A DNA stretch of 33,930 nucleotides from Clostridia bacterium (GTDB lineage: Bacteria > Bacillota > Peptococcia > Peptococcales > SKKY01): contig RZYW01000013.1 in the NCBI GenBank assembly GCA_009930175.1, positions 1 through 33,930 of the forward strand. The letters run 5' to 3'. A program made the position numbers and the translations under genes. Of this stretch, positions 24,189 to 33,233 are shown in pieces (the stretch's first letter is position 1; every line of letters starts with the position of its first letter). Below the pieces are notes generated by a model, which saw only the letters and a list, made by a program, of their open reading frames with translations, ran no database searches and was not told the origin of the DNA.

Positions 24189-25432
24189 CTTATTTCTCCA
24201 TTGCCAGAAATTTCATATTTGTAGCTAGTGAGATGTTTAATCCCCATTGGCCCTCTTGCATGAAGTTTTTGAGTAGATATTCCAATTTCTGCACCGAAAC
24301 CGAATTTTCCTCCATCAGTAAATCTTGTGGAAGCGTTTACATAGACTGCAGCAGCATCAACCTCTTTTTGAAATTTACGCCCATTATTATAGTCTTTTGT
24401 AATTATTACCTCTGAATGTTTTGAACTGTATTTATATATATGACTTATAGCATCATCAATGCTGTCTACAATTTTTACCGCAAGAATAAGATCAAGAAAT
24501 TCTGTATAGTAGTCATCTTCAGTAGCTTCTTTGTATTTTTTTAAATATTTTTTGCTTTCTTCACATACTCTTAGTTCTACAGGGTATTTATTTAAAACAT
24601 CTTCAAGAGCTGGGAGTAATTTTTCTGCTATATTTTTATGAACTAAAACTGTTTCCAGGGCATTGCAAACCCCCGGACGCTGAGTTTTTCCATTTTCAAT
24701 TATTCTTACAGCCATTTCAATATCAGCAGTTTCATCTACAAAAGCATGACAATTTCCTGTTCCTGTTTCAATTACTGGAATTCTGGAATTTTCTACAACT
24801 GAATTTATTAAGCCTTGTCCCCCTCTTGGAATTAAAACATCAATATATTTATTCATTTGCATCATTTCATTTGCTGCTTCTCGGCTGGTATCTTCAACAA
24901 GCTGAATAACATATTTTCCTAAAGTTGTTTTTTCAAGAGCATTTTGTAATACTTCAACTATTTTTTTATTGGAGTTTATTGCATCCTTACTTCCTCTAAG
25001 AATTACTGCATTCCCAGCTTTTAAACATAAACCTGCAGCATCAGAAGTAACATTTGGACGTGCTTCATAAATAATTCCTATGACTCCAAGAGGAACCTGT
25101 ACCTTCCTGATTTCAATACCATCTTCAGAAACCCATCCCAGGGAGGACTCTCTTATTGGATCGGGAAGAGCAATTAATTCAGTTAGGCCCTGTGCCATTT
25201 CTCTAATGCGAACTTCATTTAATGTAAGTCTGTCCATAAATGCTTTTGGCAAATCTTGATTTTTAGCATTTTCTAAATCAACACTATTAGCCTCTATTAT
25301 TTCCTTTATATTATCAACAAGAGCCTGTGCCATTTCTGAAAGAGCTTTGTTCTTCTCGGTGGCCGATGCCTGGGCAATTACATTACTTGCCTCTTTTGCC
25401 TGGGTTCCTTTAATAATTAATTCTTCCCTCAC
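24185..25432 (-). CDS. proA: gamma-glutamyl phosphate reductase
   Basis: Second enzyme of proline synthesis: NADPH-dependent reduction of gamma-glutamyl phosphate to glutamate semialdehyde. At 415 aa it is of standard length. It has the aldehyde-dehydrogenase fold with the catalytic cysteine C256 in KTQRPGVCNALE. The NADP segment VPLGVIGIIYEARPNVTSDA (113-132) and the C-terminal FGFGAEIGISTQKLHARGP are present. It lies 23 nt after proB and overlaps nadD by 4 nt. Confidence 0.97.
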   Translation of the reverse strand: MREELIIKGTQAKEASNVIAQASATEKNKALSEMAQALVDNIKEIIEANSVDLENAKNQDLPKAFMDRLTLNEVRIREMAQGLTELIALPDPIRESSLGWVSEDGIEIRKVQVPLGVIGIIYEARPNVTSDAAGLCLKAGNAVILRGSKDAINSNKKIVEVLQNALEKTTLGKYVIQLVEDTSREAANEMMQMNKYIDVLIPRGGQGLINSVVENSRIPVIETGTGNCHAFVDETADIEMAVRIIENGKTQRPGVCNALETVLVHKNIAEKLLPALEDVLNKYPVELRVCEESKKYLKKYKEATEDDYYTEFLDLILAVKIVDSIDDAISHIYKYSSKHSEVIITKDYNNGRKFQKEVDAAAVYVNASTRFTDGGKFGFGAEIGISTQKLHARGPMGIKHLTSYKYEISGNGEIR

Positions 25433-25455
25433 AATGTTTCCCTCCCTCTTTGTTC

Positions 25456-26589
25456 CTAATATCTTATAATTAAATTATCACGGTGAATTACAGAATCTGT
25501 ATCTTTATATCCAAGAATTTCAAAGAAATCTTCTGAGTGGCGTCCTTTAAGTTTTTCCATTTCTTCTGCTGAGTAGCTTATAATGCCCCGGGCAAATTCT
25601 TCTCCGGAGAGATCTACTATATTAACTACGCTTCCTCTTTCAAATTTCCCTTTGATTTCTTTTATTCCTTTGGCTAAAAGGCTTTTGCCGTTACAAATAA
25701 GGGCATCTTTACAGCCTTGATCTACAATTAAAGTTCCCTCTATTTCAGAACTAAATCCAATCCATTTTTTTCTGGAATGAGGATTCGTATCTCTGGGAAG
25801 AAAAAGAGTTCCTTTATCTTCTCCCTGAACCAATCTGTTAAGGATATTATCTTCTTTACTATTTGCAATTATCATAGGTATTCCAGCATTAATTGCAATT
25901 TTTCCTGCCTCTATTTTTGTTATCATGCCACCGCTGGCAAATTTGCTCCCGGTCTTTCCTGCCAAAGATGTAATTTTATCATCGATTTCTGGTACAACGG
26001 AAATAAGCTGAGCCTGGGGATTACTCCTTGGATCAGCTGTATAAAGTCCATCGATATCTGTTAAAAGAATTAGCAGATCTGCATTTACAAGTCCTGCAAC
26101 AAGAGCGGCAAGAGTATCGTTATCTCCGAATTTTATTTCTTCCACAACCACTGTATCGTTTTCGTTTATTATTGGAATTACTCTTTTATTAAGCAGAGTC
26201 AATAGAGTATTACGGGAATTTAAAAACCTTTTTCTGTTTTTTAAATCATCTTTTGTAAGTAATAGCTGAGCAACGGTTTCTCCGTATTCAGAAAAGATTT
26301 TTTCATATACATGCATAAGAATTCCCTGTCCGACTGCTGCTGCTGCTTGTTTCTCAGGAATTGATTTTGGTCTTTCACTGTATCCCAGTTTGCTTAAACC
26401 TGCACCAACTGCTCCTGAAGTTACTAACAAAACTTCTTTTCCAGACAAGTGAATATTTACCAGCTGACGACAGATTTTCTCAATCATTTCAATATTTAAT
26501 TTTCCTGTGTCATGGGTCAGAGAGCTGGTTCCAACTTTTACAACTATTCTATTAGCTTCTTTAATAAGATCCTTATGAGTCCCTCTCAT
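25456..26589 (-). CDS. proB: glutamate 5-kinase with PUA domain
   Basis: First enzyme of proline synthesis, phosphorylating the gamma-carboxyl of glutamate; normally feedback-inhibited by proline. The protein has 377 aa. The amino acid kinase domain starts RIVVKVGTSSLTHDTG, contains LLVTSGAVGAGLSKLGY, INENDTVVVEEIKFGDNDTL and SKFASGGMITKIEAGKIA, and ends near residue 260. A C-terminal PUA domain (about 275-370) is present, as in the long form of the enzyme. It starts 13 nt after yhbY and is followed by proA. Confidence 0.97.
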   Translation of the reverse strand: MRGTHKDLIKEANRIVVKVGTSSLTHDTGKLNIEMIEKICRQLVNIHLSGKEVLLVTSGAVGAGLSKLGYSERPKSIPEKQAAAAVGQGILMHVYEKIFSEYGETVAQLLLTKDDLKNRKRFLNSRNTLLTLLNKRVIPIINENDTVVVEEIKFGDNDTLAALVAGLVNADLLILLTDIDGLYTADPRSNPQAQLISVVPEIDDKITSLAGKTGSKFASGGMITKIEAGKIAINAGIPMIIANSKEDNILNRLVQGEDKGTLFLPRDTNPHSRKKWIGFSSEIEGTLIVDQGCKDALICNGKSLLAKGIKEIKGKFERGSVVNIVDLSGEEFARGIISYSAEEMEKLKGRHSEDFFEILGYKDTDSVIHRDNLIIRY

Positions 26590-26602
26590 TTATAATCACC
26601 GT

Positions 26603-26896
26603 CTACTCTGGAAGAACTATTTCTGGCTTTTCCTGATTAGCTTTGTACAAAACTATATTTCTGCCAACAACCTGAACTAAATAAGATTCGGTTTTCTCAC
26701 TTAATTCCTGAGCCACTGTTTTTGTTTCTTCCAAACAATTTTTTAATACTTTAATTTTAACAATTTCTCTGGCATTTAATGCTTCATTTAAAGAAAAAAG
26801 CACACTTTCTGTTACTCCGTTCTTTCCAACTTGCACTATCGGGTCATGGGCCGTAGCCATTGCTCTTAAAAATCTTTTTTGTTTTCCTGTTAACAT
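26603..26896 (-). CDS. yhbY: YhbY family ribosome-associated RNA-binding (CRM) protein
   Basis: CRM-domain protein of 97 aa that associates with pre-50S ribosomal particles in enteric bacteria. It opens with MLTGKQKRFLRAMA, the same start as B. subtilis YhbY, and has the GxxG-type RNA-binding loop VGKNGVTESV and the LVQVVGRNIVLYK strand. The frame extends to a GTG at 26926, but that codon lies inside a strong Shine-Dalgarno sequence. I use the family start ATG at 26896. That ATG is 26 nt from the ribosome site, and a predicted 21-nt hairpin between them would close the gap. It follows the leuS terminator and heads the proBA-nadD operon. Confidence 0.9.
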   Translation of the reverse strand: MLTGKQKRFLRAMATAHDPIVQVGKNGVTESVLFSLNEALNAREIVKIKVLKNCLEETKTVAQELSEKTESYLVQVVGRNIVLYKANQEKPEIVLPE

Positions 26897-26931
26897 AATT
26901 GGACAGCGATATTTGCTGCCCCTCACCCCCT
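26897..26931 (-). promoter_or_regulatory. Shine-Dalgarno sequence and hairpin in the yhbY leader
   Basis: On the minus strand AGGGGGTGA (26923-26931) closely matches the anti-Shine-Dalgarno complement. A 7-bp stem GGGCAGC/GCTGTCC (26915-26921 with 26901-26907, one G-U pair, 7-nt loop) follows, then AATT and the ATG. Folding the stem reduces the spacing from 26 to 5 nt. Confidence 0.5.
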
Positions 26932-26980
26932 GTAAGGTATATTTCAGTTATTTTATCATATACCAAAATTGAATATAAAT

Positions 26981-27006
26981 AAAGCGTGGAATTTCTTCCA
27001 CGCTTT
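26981..27006 (-). terminator. intrinsic terminator of leuS
   Basis: An 11-bp perfect stem (AAAGCGTGGAA / TTCCACGCTTT) with a GAAA tetraloop lies 8 nt after the leuS stop codon. It is followed on the minus strand by ATTTATATT. Confidence 0.85.
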
Positions 27007-27014
27007 GATAATTC

Positions 27015-29492
27015 TTATAAAACTATATTTACTATCTTTTTAGGTACTACAATTACTTTTTTTATTGCTTTTCCTTCAGTAAGTTCTTTTATTCTGCTGC
27101 TATCCATAGCAAATTTTTCCATCTCTTCTTTATTAAGGTCAGCAGGAACTTTTATTTTATCTCTTACTTTTCCATTAATCTGAAGTACTACTTCAACTTC
27201 ATCTTCTGCCAGATATTCTTCTGTAACTTCCGGCCAGTTAGTTTTTACAAGCAACTCTGTCTTACCAAGCTCTGCCCAAAGTTCTTCAGCAATGTGAGGC
27301 GAGAAAGGCATTAAGGTAAGAACAATAGTTTCAACCGCCTCTTCTAGAACCAGAGGATTAATATTTTCTTCTTTATCTTTGTAGTCATAAGCAGCGTTTA
27401 CCAGCTCCATAATTCTGCTTATCGCTGTATTAAAGTTAAATCTCTCACTTAGGTCGCTGGTAACTCTTTGAATTGTGCTGTGAGTAATTCTCAATAAATC
27501 TTTATCCACTTTAGTTAATTCTGAATACTTTATTTCTCCAGAAACCTTAGAAATAGTTTCCTTCGAAGTATATATAAGTCTCCAGACTCTGTTTAAAAAT
27601 CTGAAACATCCCTCAACAGCTCTGTCATTCCACTCAAGATCTCTTTCAGGAGGAGCTGCAAAAAGAATAAATAAGCGGGCAGTATCTGCACCATATTTAT
27701 TAATAATCTCTTCTGGACTTACAACATTACCCTTTGACTTTGACATTTTGCTTCCATCTTTTAAAACCATTCCCTGAGTAAGAAGATTTTCAAAAGGCTC
27801 TTCAGCAGTGATATATCCAAAATCCTTAAATACTTTTGTAAAGAAACGAGCATACATTAAGTGAAGAATAGCATGTTCAACCCCACCTATATATTGATCA
27901 ACATTCATCCAATAGTCTGTTTTTTCTTTTGTAAAAGGAATTTCAGTGTTGTGTGGATCGCAATATCTTAAATAGTACCAGCTGGAACAAACGAAAGTAT
28001 CCATTGTATCTGTTTCTCTTACTGCTTTTTTACCACAAGCCGGGCAGTCAACATTAACAAAATCCTCAGCATATTTAAGAGGTGATTCCCCACTTGGTCT
28101 AAACTCAACATTTTCAGGAAGTCTTACTGGTAAGTCCTTTTCTGGAACCGGAACAGCACCACAGTCCTCACAATAAATCATTGGTATTGGTGCACCCCAG
28201 TATCTTTGTCTGGAAATTAGCCAGTCTTTTAGTCTAAAGTTTATTTCGTGAGAAGCAAAACCTTTTTCATAGCCAAAGTCTGTTACTTTTCTAATTCCCT
28301 GGTTATTTTCAGTTCCATCAAATTCTCCAGAGTTAATCATTATTCCATCTTCAGTATAAGCTTCTGCCATTTCATTTCCTTCAATAATATTCCCGTCAGG
28401 GCTTATTACTGCTTTAATTGGCAAATTATATTTCTTGGCAAAGGCAAAGTCTCTTGTATCATGGGCGGGAACACCCATAACAGCACCAGTTCCATAATCC
28501 ATTAATACATAATTACCAATAAGAACAGGAGCTTCTTCATCATTGTATGGATTAAGAATATAGCTGCCTATAAACATACCTTCTTTTTCTACTTCAGTAG
28601 AAGTTCTGTCAATTTCACTTAACCTTGAAACCTTATCTCTGAAAGCTTTTACATCAGATTCATATTCTGTACCAGCAGTTAATTTTTCAACCAATGGATG
28701 CTCAGGAGCTAGAACAAGGTATGTTACACCAAAAACTGTATCTGGTCTTGTTGTATATACTTCAACTGAATCTTCCGTATCTTTTATTGGGAAGGTTATT
28801 CTTGCCCCTTCAGAACGGCCAATCCAGTTTCTTTGCATAGTTTTAACTTTCTCAGGCCAGCCTGGAAGTTTATCTAAATCATCTAAAAGATTTTGTGCAT
28901 AGTCAGTTATTTTAAAGAACCATTGATTAAGTGCCTTCTTTTCAACTCTGGCATCGCATCTTTCACAAGCTCCATCAACAACCTGCTCATTGGCAAGAAC
29001 CGTGTTACAAGATGGGCACCAGTTTACCATGGCGTTTTTCTTATATGCTAAGTTATTTTTATAAAGCTGAAGGAATATCCACTGAGTCCATTTATAGTAA
29101 TCAGGATGGCTTGTAGCCAGCTCCCTGTCCCAGTCATAACTTATTCCCATGCTTTTTAACTGATCAACCATATTGGCAATATTCTGGTTTGTCCAAACAT
29201 CTGGTCTTGCACCATGCTTTATTGCAGCGTTCTCTGCTGGAAGTCCAAAAGAATCCCAACCCATTGGATGAAGTACATTGTAGCCCTGCATCCCTTTGTA
29301 TCTTGCAATAACATCACCTATAGAATAATTTCTAACGTGTCCCATATGTAAATTCCCGGAAGGATAGGGAAACATTTCCAAGCAATAATATTTTTCTCTG
29401 GAATCATTGTCCAAGGCATTATAAACCTTTTCATCTTTCCATTTTTCCTGCCACTTTTCTTCAATTGCCCTTGGGTTGTATTTTTCCTGCAT
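27015..29492 (-). CDS. leuS: leucyl-tRNA synthetase
   Basis: Class I aminoacyl-tRNA synthetase charging tRNA-Leu, 825 aa. The HIGH motif is HMGH at 49-52 within [15 protein letters not shown] zinc-like insert follows ([13 protein letters not shown]). The CP1 editing domain contains [20 protein letters not shown] and [16 protein letters not shown]. The KMSKS loop is [17 protein letters not shown]-terminal anticodon domain ends in [16 protein letters not shown] and [10 protein letters not shown]. The ATG has GGAGG upstream. A strong promoter and a terminator frame it as a single-gene unit. The short leader leaves no room for a T-box. Confidence 0.98.
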   Translation of the reverse strand: MQEKYNPRAIEEKWQEKWKDEKVYNALDNDSREKYYCLEMFPYPSGNLHMGHVRNYSIGDVIARYKGMQGYNVLHPMGWDSFGLPAENAAIKHGARPDVWTNQNIANMVDQLKSMGISYDWDRELATSHPDYYKWTQWIFLQLYKNNLAYKKNAMVNWCPSCNTVLANEQVVDGACERCDARVEKKALNQWFFKITDYAQNLLDDLDKLPGWPEKVKTMQRNWIGRSEGARITFPIKDTEDSVEVYTTRPDTVFGVTYLVLAPEHPLVEKLTAGTEYESDVKAFRDKVSRLSEIDRTSTEVEKEGMFIGSYILNPYNDEEAPVLIGNYVLMDYGTGAVMGVPAHDTRDFAFAKKYNLPIKAVISPDGNIIEGNEMAEAYTEDGIMINSGEFDGTENNQGIRKVTDFGYEKGFASHEINFRLKDWLISRQRYWGAPIPMIYCEDCGAVPVPEKDLPVRLPENVEFRPSGESPLKYAEDFVNVDCPACGKKAVRETDTMDTFVCSSWYYLRYCDPHNTEIPFTKEKTDYWMNVDQYIGGVEHAILHLMYARFFTKVFKDFGYITAEEPFENLLTQGMVLKDGSKMSKSKGNVVSPEEIINKYGADTARLFILFAAPPERDLEWNDRAVEGCFRFLNRVWRLIYTSKETISKVSGEIKYSELTKVDKDLLRITHSTIQRVTSDLSERFNFNTAISRIMELVNAAYDYKDKEENINPLVLEEAVETIVLTLMPFSPHIAEELWAELGKTELLVKTNWPEVTEEYLAEDEVEVVLQINGKVRDKIKVPADLNKEEMEKFAMDSSRIKELTEGKAIKKVIVVPKKIVNIVL

Positions 29493-29539
29493 TATTAATC
29501 CTCCGTTACCAATTCATTTTATTTAATCTCTAACTAAAA

Positions 29540-29567
29540 ATTATAGATTTTTAAATAATAAAGTCAA
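29540..29567 (-). promoter_or_regulatory. predicted sigma-A promoter of leuS
   Basis: On the minus strand TTGACT (29562-29567), a 16-bp spacer and TATAAT (29540-29545) lie about 48 bp upstream of the leuS ATG. Confidence 0.75.
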
Positions 29568-29581
29568 TTCTTTATATAATT

Positions 29582-29610
29582 TTAACAAAAAATGGTTAAG
29601 ATAGTTTAAT
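29582..29610 (+). promoter_or_regulatory. predicted promoter of the polyphosphate operon
   Basis: TTAACA (29582-29587), a 17-bp spacer and TTTAAT (29605-29610) precede the GTG start by about 25 bp, divergent from the leuS promoter. Confidence 0.55.
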
Positions 29611-29635
29611 AAGATAAAAAATTTGAGGTGATTTT

Positions 29636-31198
29636 GTGACTAGGAGAAAAAATGCTCTTTTTTCTGTAATAACCATAGGTTCTCATTCAATAAAAATGAT
29701 AATTGCTGAGGCTTCTAATGAAAAAGATTTTAAAGTAATTGAAAATACAAATTACCCCATTAATCTTGGAAGGGAAAGTTTTTCTAAGGGCATAATTAGT
29801 GTTCCTGTTGTTTTAGAGGTTTGTAATATTTTAAATAAACTAAAAAAACTCCTTATGGAATACAGGGTCACAGAATTTGATGTTATTGCAACAAGTGCCA
29901 TTCGAGAGGCAAAAAACAGATTATTTATAATTGATAAGATAATGATTACAACTAGTCTTCATGTAAGAATACTCACTAATGCAGAAGAACGTTACCTGAC
30001 ATTTAAATCTATTCGGAAAAACTATTTTCTTTTGGAAGACTTTGCAACTACCAGCAGTCTGTTCCTTGATTTAGGGTCTGGAAGCATCTCTGTTTCAATT
30101 TACAGCAAGAACAAGCTTACTTTCAGCCAGAACCTTGATATGGGTGCTTTGCGTCTTTACGAAGAGACCTGTGAGCTTGAGGAGGAAAGTACCAGCTATC
30201 CTGTACTCCTTGAAGAGTACACTTCCAGCAATATTGACAGAATAATTAACTTCGGTCCCCACAAGCGAATTTTAAGATTTTTTATTTTTGGAAATAATGC
30301 TCATTTTATTTCCTCTTTGTGCAAGCCGGAAAAAATATATCCAAAACTTTCTTATGTTTCCCGGGAAGCATTCCTTGATTTATATGAAAAAGTTAAGTAT
30401 ATGTCTTCTCTGGAAATTATGAAAAAATATAATATCGGGGAAGATGAAATCGATTTGTTTTTCCCTTCCCTGGTTATAGTAAAAGGATTTTTAGATTTAA
30501 CAATTAGTTCTGGAGTTTATCTGACCGAAGTTTCTCTAAGAGAAGGTTTAATGTACAATCTTTTGGAAAAAAATTTTAATCCCGAGGCTCAAAAGGAAGA
30601 TTTTGAAGATATTTTATCTTCAGCCAGACACATTGCAAAAAGATTTAAATATGACAAAGAGCATTCCCGAGAAATAGAAAAATTTGCTTTGGAAATTTTT
30701 GAGGCAGTTAAAGATGCTCATGAACTTGGAAACCGGGAAAAGCTATTACTACAACTGGCATGTATTCTTCACGATACGGGAAAATTTTTAAGCTATGAAA
30801 ATCACTATAAGTATTCTGCAGATATTATTCTCGCCCTGGATTTGGTAGGCATTTCTGAAAAAGATTTAAATATTGTATCTGCCTGCGCAAAATATCATAG
30901 TCATATTACCCCGGGGGAAAATTCTTATCTTTTTGACAAAATGAAAGAGGAAGACAAGATTGTATGTGCTAAACTAATTGCCATCATAAGAATTGCTGAT
31001 GCTTTAGACAGAAGTCATAAAGGAAAATTTGAAAATATTGAAGTAAACTATACTAAAAAAGAATTTACAATTACTGGCTATTCCAGTGAGGACACTACTC
31101 TGGAGGAATGGGTATTTACTAAAAAAGCAACTTTTTTTGCAGAGGTTTTTGGAGTAATGCCAGAATTAATTATCAAAGGACTGTTAAATTATGAATAA
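29636..31198 (+). CDS. Ppx/GppA-family protein with HD domain, degenerate phosphatase site
   Basis: Protein of 520 aa: Ppx/GppA ASKHA fold (residues 8-310) plus a C-terminal HD domain (about 325-500). The fold is full length but signature residues have changed. The first loop, normally DIGSNS, is TIGSHS (T13), and the second, normally DIGGGSTE, is DLGSGSIS (145-152), losing the glutamate. NAEERYL (115-121) keeps the conserved glutamates. The HD domain looks intact: H343, H379-D380 in ILHDTGKF, and a later aspartate in RIADALDRS. I infer weak or no exopolyphosphatase activity, with a regulatory, nucleotide-binding or HD-phosphohydrolase role. The start is GTG with GAGGTGA 5 nt upstream. It overlaps ppk by 8 nt. 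Confidence 0.82.
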   Translation: MTRRKNALFSVITIGSHSIKMIIAEASNEKDFKVIENTNYPINLGRESFSKGIISVPVVLEVCNILNKLKKLLMEYRVTEFDVIATSAIREAKNRLFIIDKIMITTSLHVRILTNAEERYLTFKSIRKNYFLLEDFATTSSLFLDLGSGSISVSIYSKNKLTFSQNLDMGALRLYEETCELEEESTSYPVLLEEYTSSNIDRIINFGPHKRILRFFIFGNNAHFISSLCKPEKIYPKLSYVSREAFLDLYEKVKYMSSLEIMKKYNIGEDEIDLFFPSLVIVKGFLDLTISSGVYLTEVSLREGLMYNLLEKNFNPEAQKEDFEDILSSARHIAKRFKYDKEHSREIEKFALEIFEAVKDAHELGNREKLLLQLACILHDTGKFLSYENHYKYSADIILALDLVGISEKDLNIVSACAKYHSHITPGENSYLFDKMKEEDKIVCAKLIAIIRIADALDRSHKGKFENIEVNYTKKEFTITGYSSEDTTLEEWVFTKKATFFAEVFGVMPELIIKGLLNYE

Positions 31199-33233
31199 TG
31201 AACTTTATATAAACCGAGAACTAAGCTGGCTGGAATTCAATAAACGAGTTCTTGATGAAGGAGAAAATAAAAATAATCCTTTAATGGAAAGAATCAAATT
31301 TCTTTCTATATTTTGCTCAAATTTTGATGAATTCTTTAATGTAAGAGTTGGTTCTCTAAGAGATATGGTTAATGCTGGTTATGTTAAAGAAGATCCCTCA
31401 GGCCTTAATCCTAAGCATCAGCTAAAAGCAATTTCAATAAAGGCCCAAGAATTAAGCAGTGAACTATACCGCCTTTACAGAAGTGAAATTATTCCAGAGC
31501 TTGAAAAAAATAATATTCATTTTTTAAGTTCTAAAGATTTAACAGAAGATGATAAAAAATATTTATATAAATATTTTAATGAAATGGTTTTCCCTGTATT
31601 AACTCCCCACGCGGTGGACTGCAGCAGGCCTTTCCCTCATCTTCAAGACAAAACACTTAATCTGGGTGTTTTTTTAAAAAAAGATGAACCGGAGGCAGAA
31701 AAATTCTTTGCTACTGTGCAAATACCCTCCATTCTTCCAAGGATGATCTTTCTGCCAGCTAAAAATAAGATATATAGAATCTTTCTTCTCGAAGATCTGA
31801 TATCCATGTATATTAAAGACTTATTCCTTGGGCACTCAATTATTTCTGTAAATCCCTATAGGATTATTAGAAACGCCGACCTTACTATAGAAGAGGAAGA
31901 AGCTGAGGATTTATTACGAGAGATAGAAAATTCAATTAAACAAAGGAAATGGGGACAGGCAGTTAAGCTTGAAGTTACAAACGGGGCTGAAGATGATCTT
32001 TGTTCATATCTTACGGAGGAATTAGATATTCATCAAAGAGATGTATATTATCAAAATGGTCCAATTAATTTGACTTTTTTAATGGGGCTTTATAATTTAC
32101 CAGGATTTGATGACCTTAAAGACTCTAAGTTTACACCAGTAAACAAGGAAGTATTTAAAGGACGAAATATTTTTTCTGTAATTAAAGAGCAGGATATATT
32201 ACTCCACCATCCTTACGACTCTTTCCACCCTGTTCTTGATTTTATAGACCAGGCAGCCAAAGACCCTAAAGTTCTTGCCATAAAACAAACTCTTTACAGG
32301 GTTAGCGGGAATTCCCCCGTTATAAAGTCCTTAATCAATGCCGCAGAAAACGGAAAGCAAGTTACAGTGCTGGTAGAGCTGAAAGCTCGTTTTGATGAAG
32401 AGAAAAATATAATCTGGGCAAGACGCCTGGAAAAAGCCGGGTGCCATGTTATCTATGGTCTTGTAGGACTTAAAACTCACAGTAAAATTACTTTAATCCT
32501 ACGCAAAGAGGGAAACAGCATTAAAAGATATGTTCACCTGGCCACAGGAAACTATAATGATATTACTGCAAAACTTTACACGGATATTGGTATGTTCACC
32601 TCTAATGAACGTTTTGGTCAAGATGCTTCTAAAATATTCAATATGCTTAGCGGTTATTCTGAAATAGAAAATCTTGAGAAAATTATTATTGCACCTATGT
32701 TTTTTAGAAATACTGTAGAAAGTCTCATTGAAAAGGAAATTGAGCATGCTGAAAAAGGCAGAAAGGCAGAAATTATTATAAAAGTTAACTCCCTTGTTGA
32801 TCCCCGTATAATAGACCTTCTATACAAAGCATCTCAAAAAGGTGTTAAAATTTACCTTATTGTTCGGGGTGTTTGTTCGCTAAAGCCAGGAATCCCTGAT
32901 GTAAGTGATAATATCAAAGTAAAAAGTATTGTTGGAAGATTTTTAGAACATAGCAGAATCTTTTGGTTTAGTAACAATGGGGATGAAAAATTTTTCCTTT
33001 CCAGTGCAGACCTAATGACAAGAAACCTTGACAGAAGAGTTGAGATTTTCTTTCCTGTTTTAGAAAAAGATTTAAAAAAAGAATTATGGGAAATCCTTCA
33101 GGGAAATATTAAAGATAATGTAAAGGGTAAAATTATGTTGCCAGATGGGACATATACCAAAGATCCCGGGGGTAATGAAAAATTTAGTATCCAGGATTAT
33201 TTTATGGAGAAAGTTAAGAGGGGATCTAAATGA
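31191..33233 (+). CDS. ppk: polyphosphate kinase 1
   Basis: PPK1 reversibly makes inorganic polyphosphate from ATP. The protein has 680 aa, standard length. The N-terminal domain begins YINRELSWLEFNKRVLDE, followed by SNFDEFFNVRVGSLRDM. The autophosphorylated histidine is H449 in VHLATGNYNDITA, and the second conserved histidine is H587 in FLEHSRIFWF. The DPKVLAIKQTLYRVSGNSP and TVLVELKARFDEEKNI segments of the PLD-like catalytic domains are present. It is the middle gene of a ppx-like/ppk/ppx operon. Its ATG lies 8 nt inside the upstream gene, and its TGA overlaps the next ATG. Confidence 0.97.
   Translation: MNNELYINRELSWLEFNKRVLDEGENKNNPLMERIKFLSIFCSNFDEFFNVRVGSLRDMVNAGYVKEDPSGLNPKHQLKAISIKAQELSSELYRLYRSEIIPELEKNNIHFLSSKDLTEDDKKYLYKYFNEMVFPVLTPHAVDCSRPFPHLQDKTLNLGVFLKKDEPEAEKFFATVQIPSILPRMIFLPAKNKIYRIFLLEDLISMYIKDLFLGHSIISVNPYRIIRNADLTIEEEEAEDLLREIENSIKQRKWGQAVKLEVTNGAEDDLCSYLTEELDIHQRDVYYQNGPINLTFLMGLYNLPGFDDLKDSKFTPVNKEVFKGRNIFSVIKEQDILLHHPYDSFHPVLDFIDQAAKDPKVLAIKQTLYRVSGNSPVIKSLINAAENGKQVTVLVELKARFDEEKNIIWARRLEKAGCHVIYGLVGLKTHSKITLILRKEGNSIKRYVHLATGNYNDITAKLYTDIGMFTSNERFGQDASKIFNMLSGYSEIENLEKIIIAPMFFRNTVESLIEKEIEHAEKGRKAEIIIKVNSLVDPRIIDLLYKASQKGVKIYLIVRGVCSLKPGIPDVSDNIKVKSIVGRFLEHSRIFWFSNNGDEKFFLSSADLMTRNLDRRVEIFFPVLEKDLKKELWEILQGNIKDNVKGKIMLPDGTYTKDPGGNEKFSIQDYFMEKVKRGSK

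Noticed and set aside
29493-29635. A T-box leader for leuS
   Set aside because: The promoter leaves a leader of only about 40 nt, and I see no T-box sequence or leader terminator.
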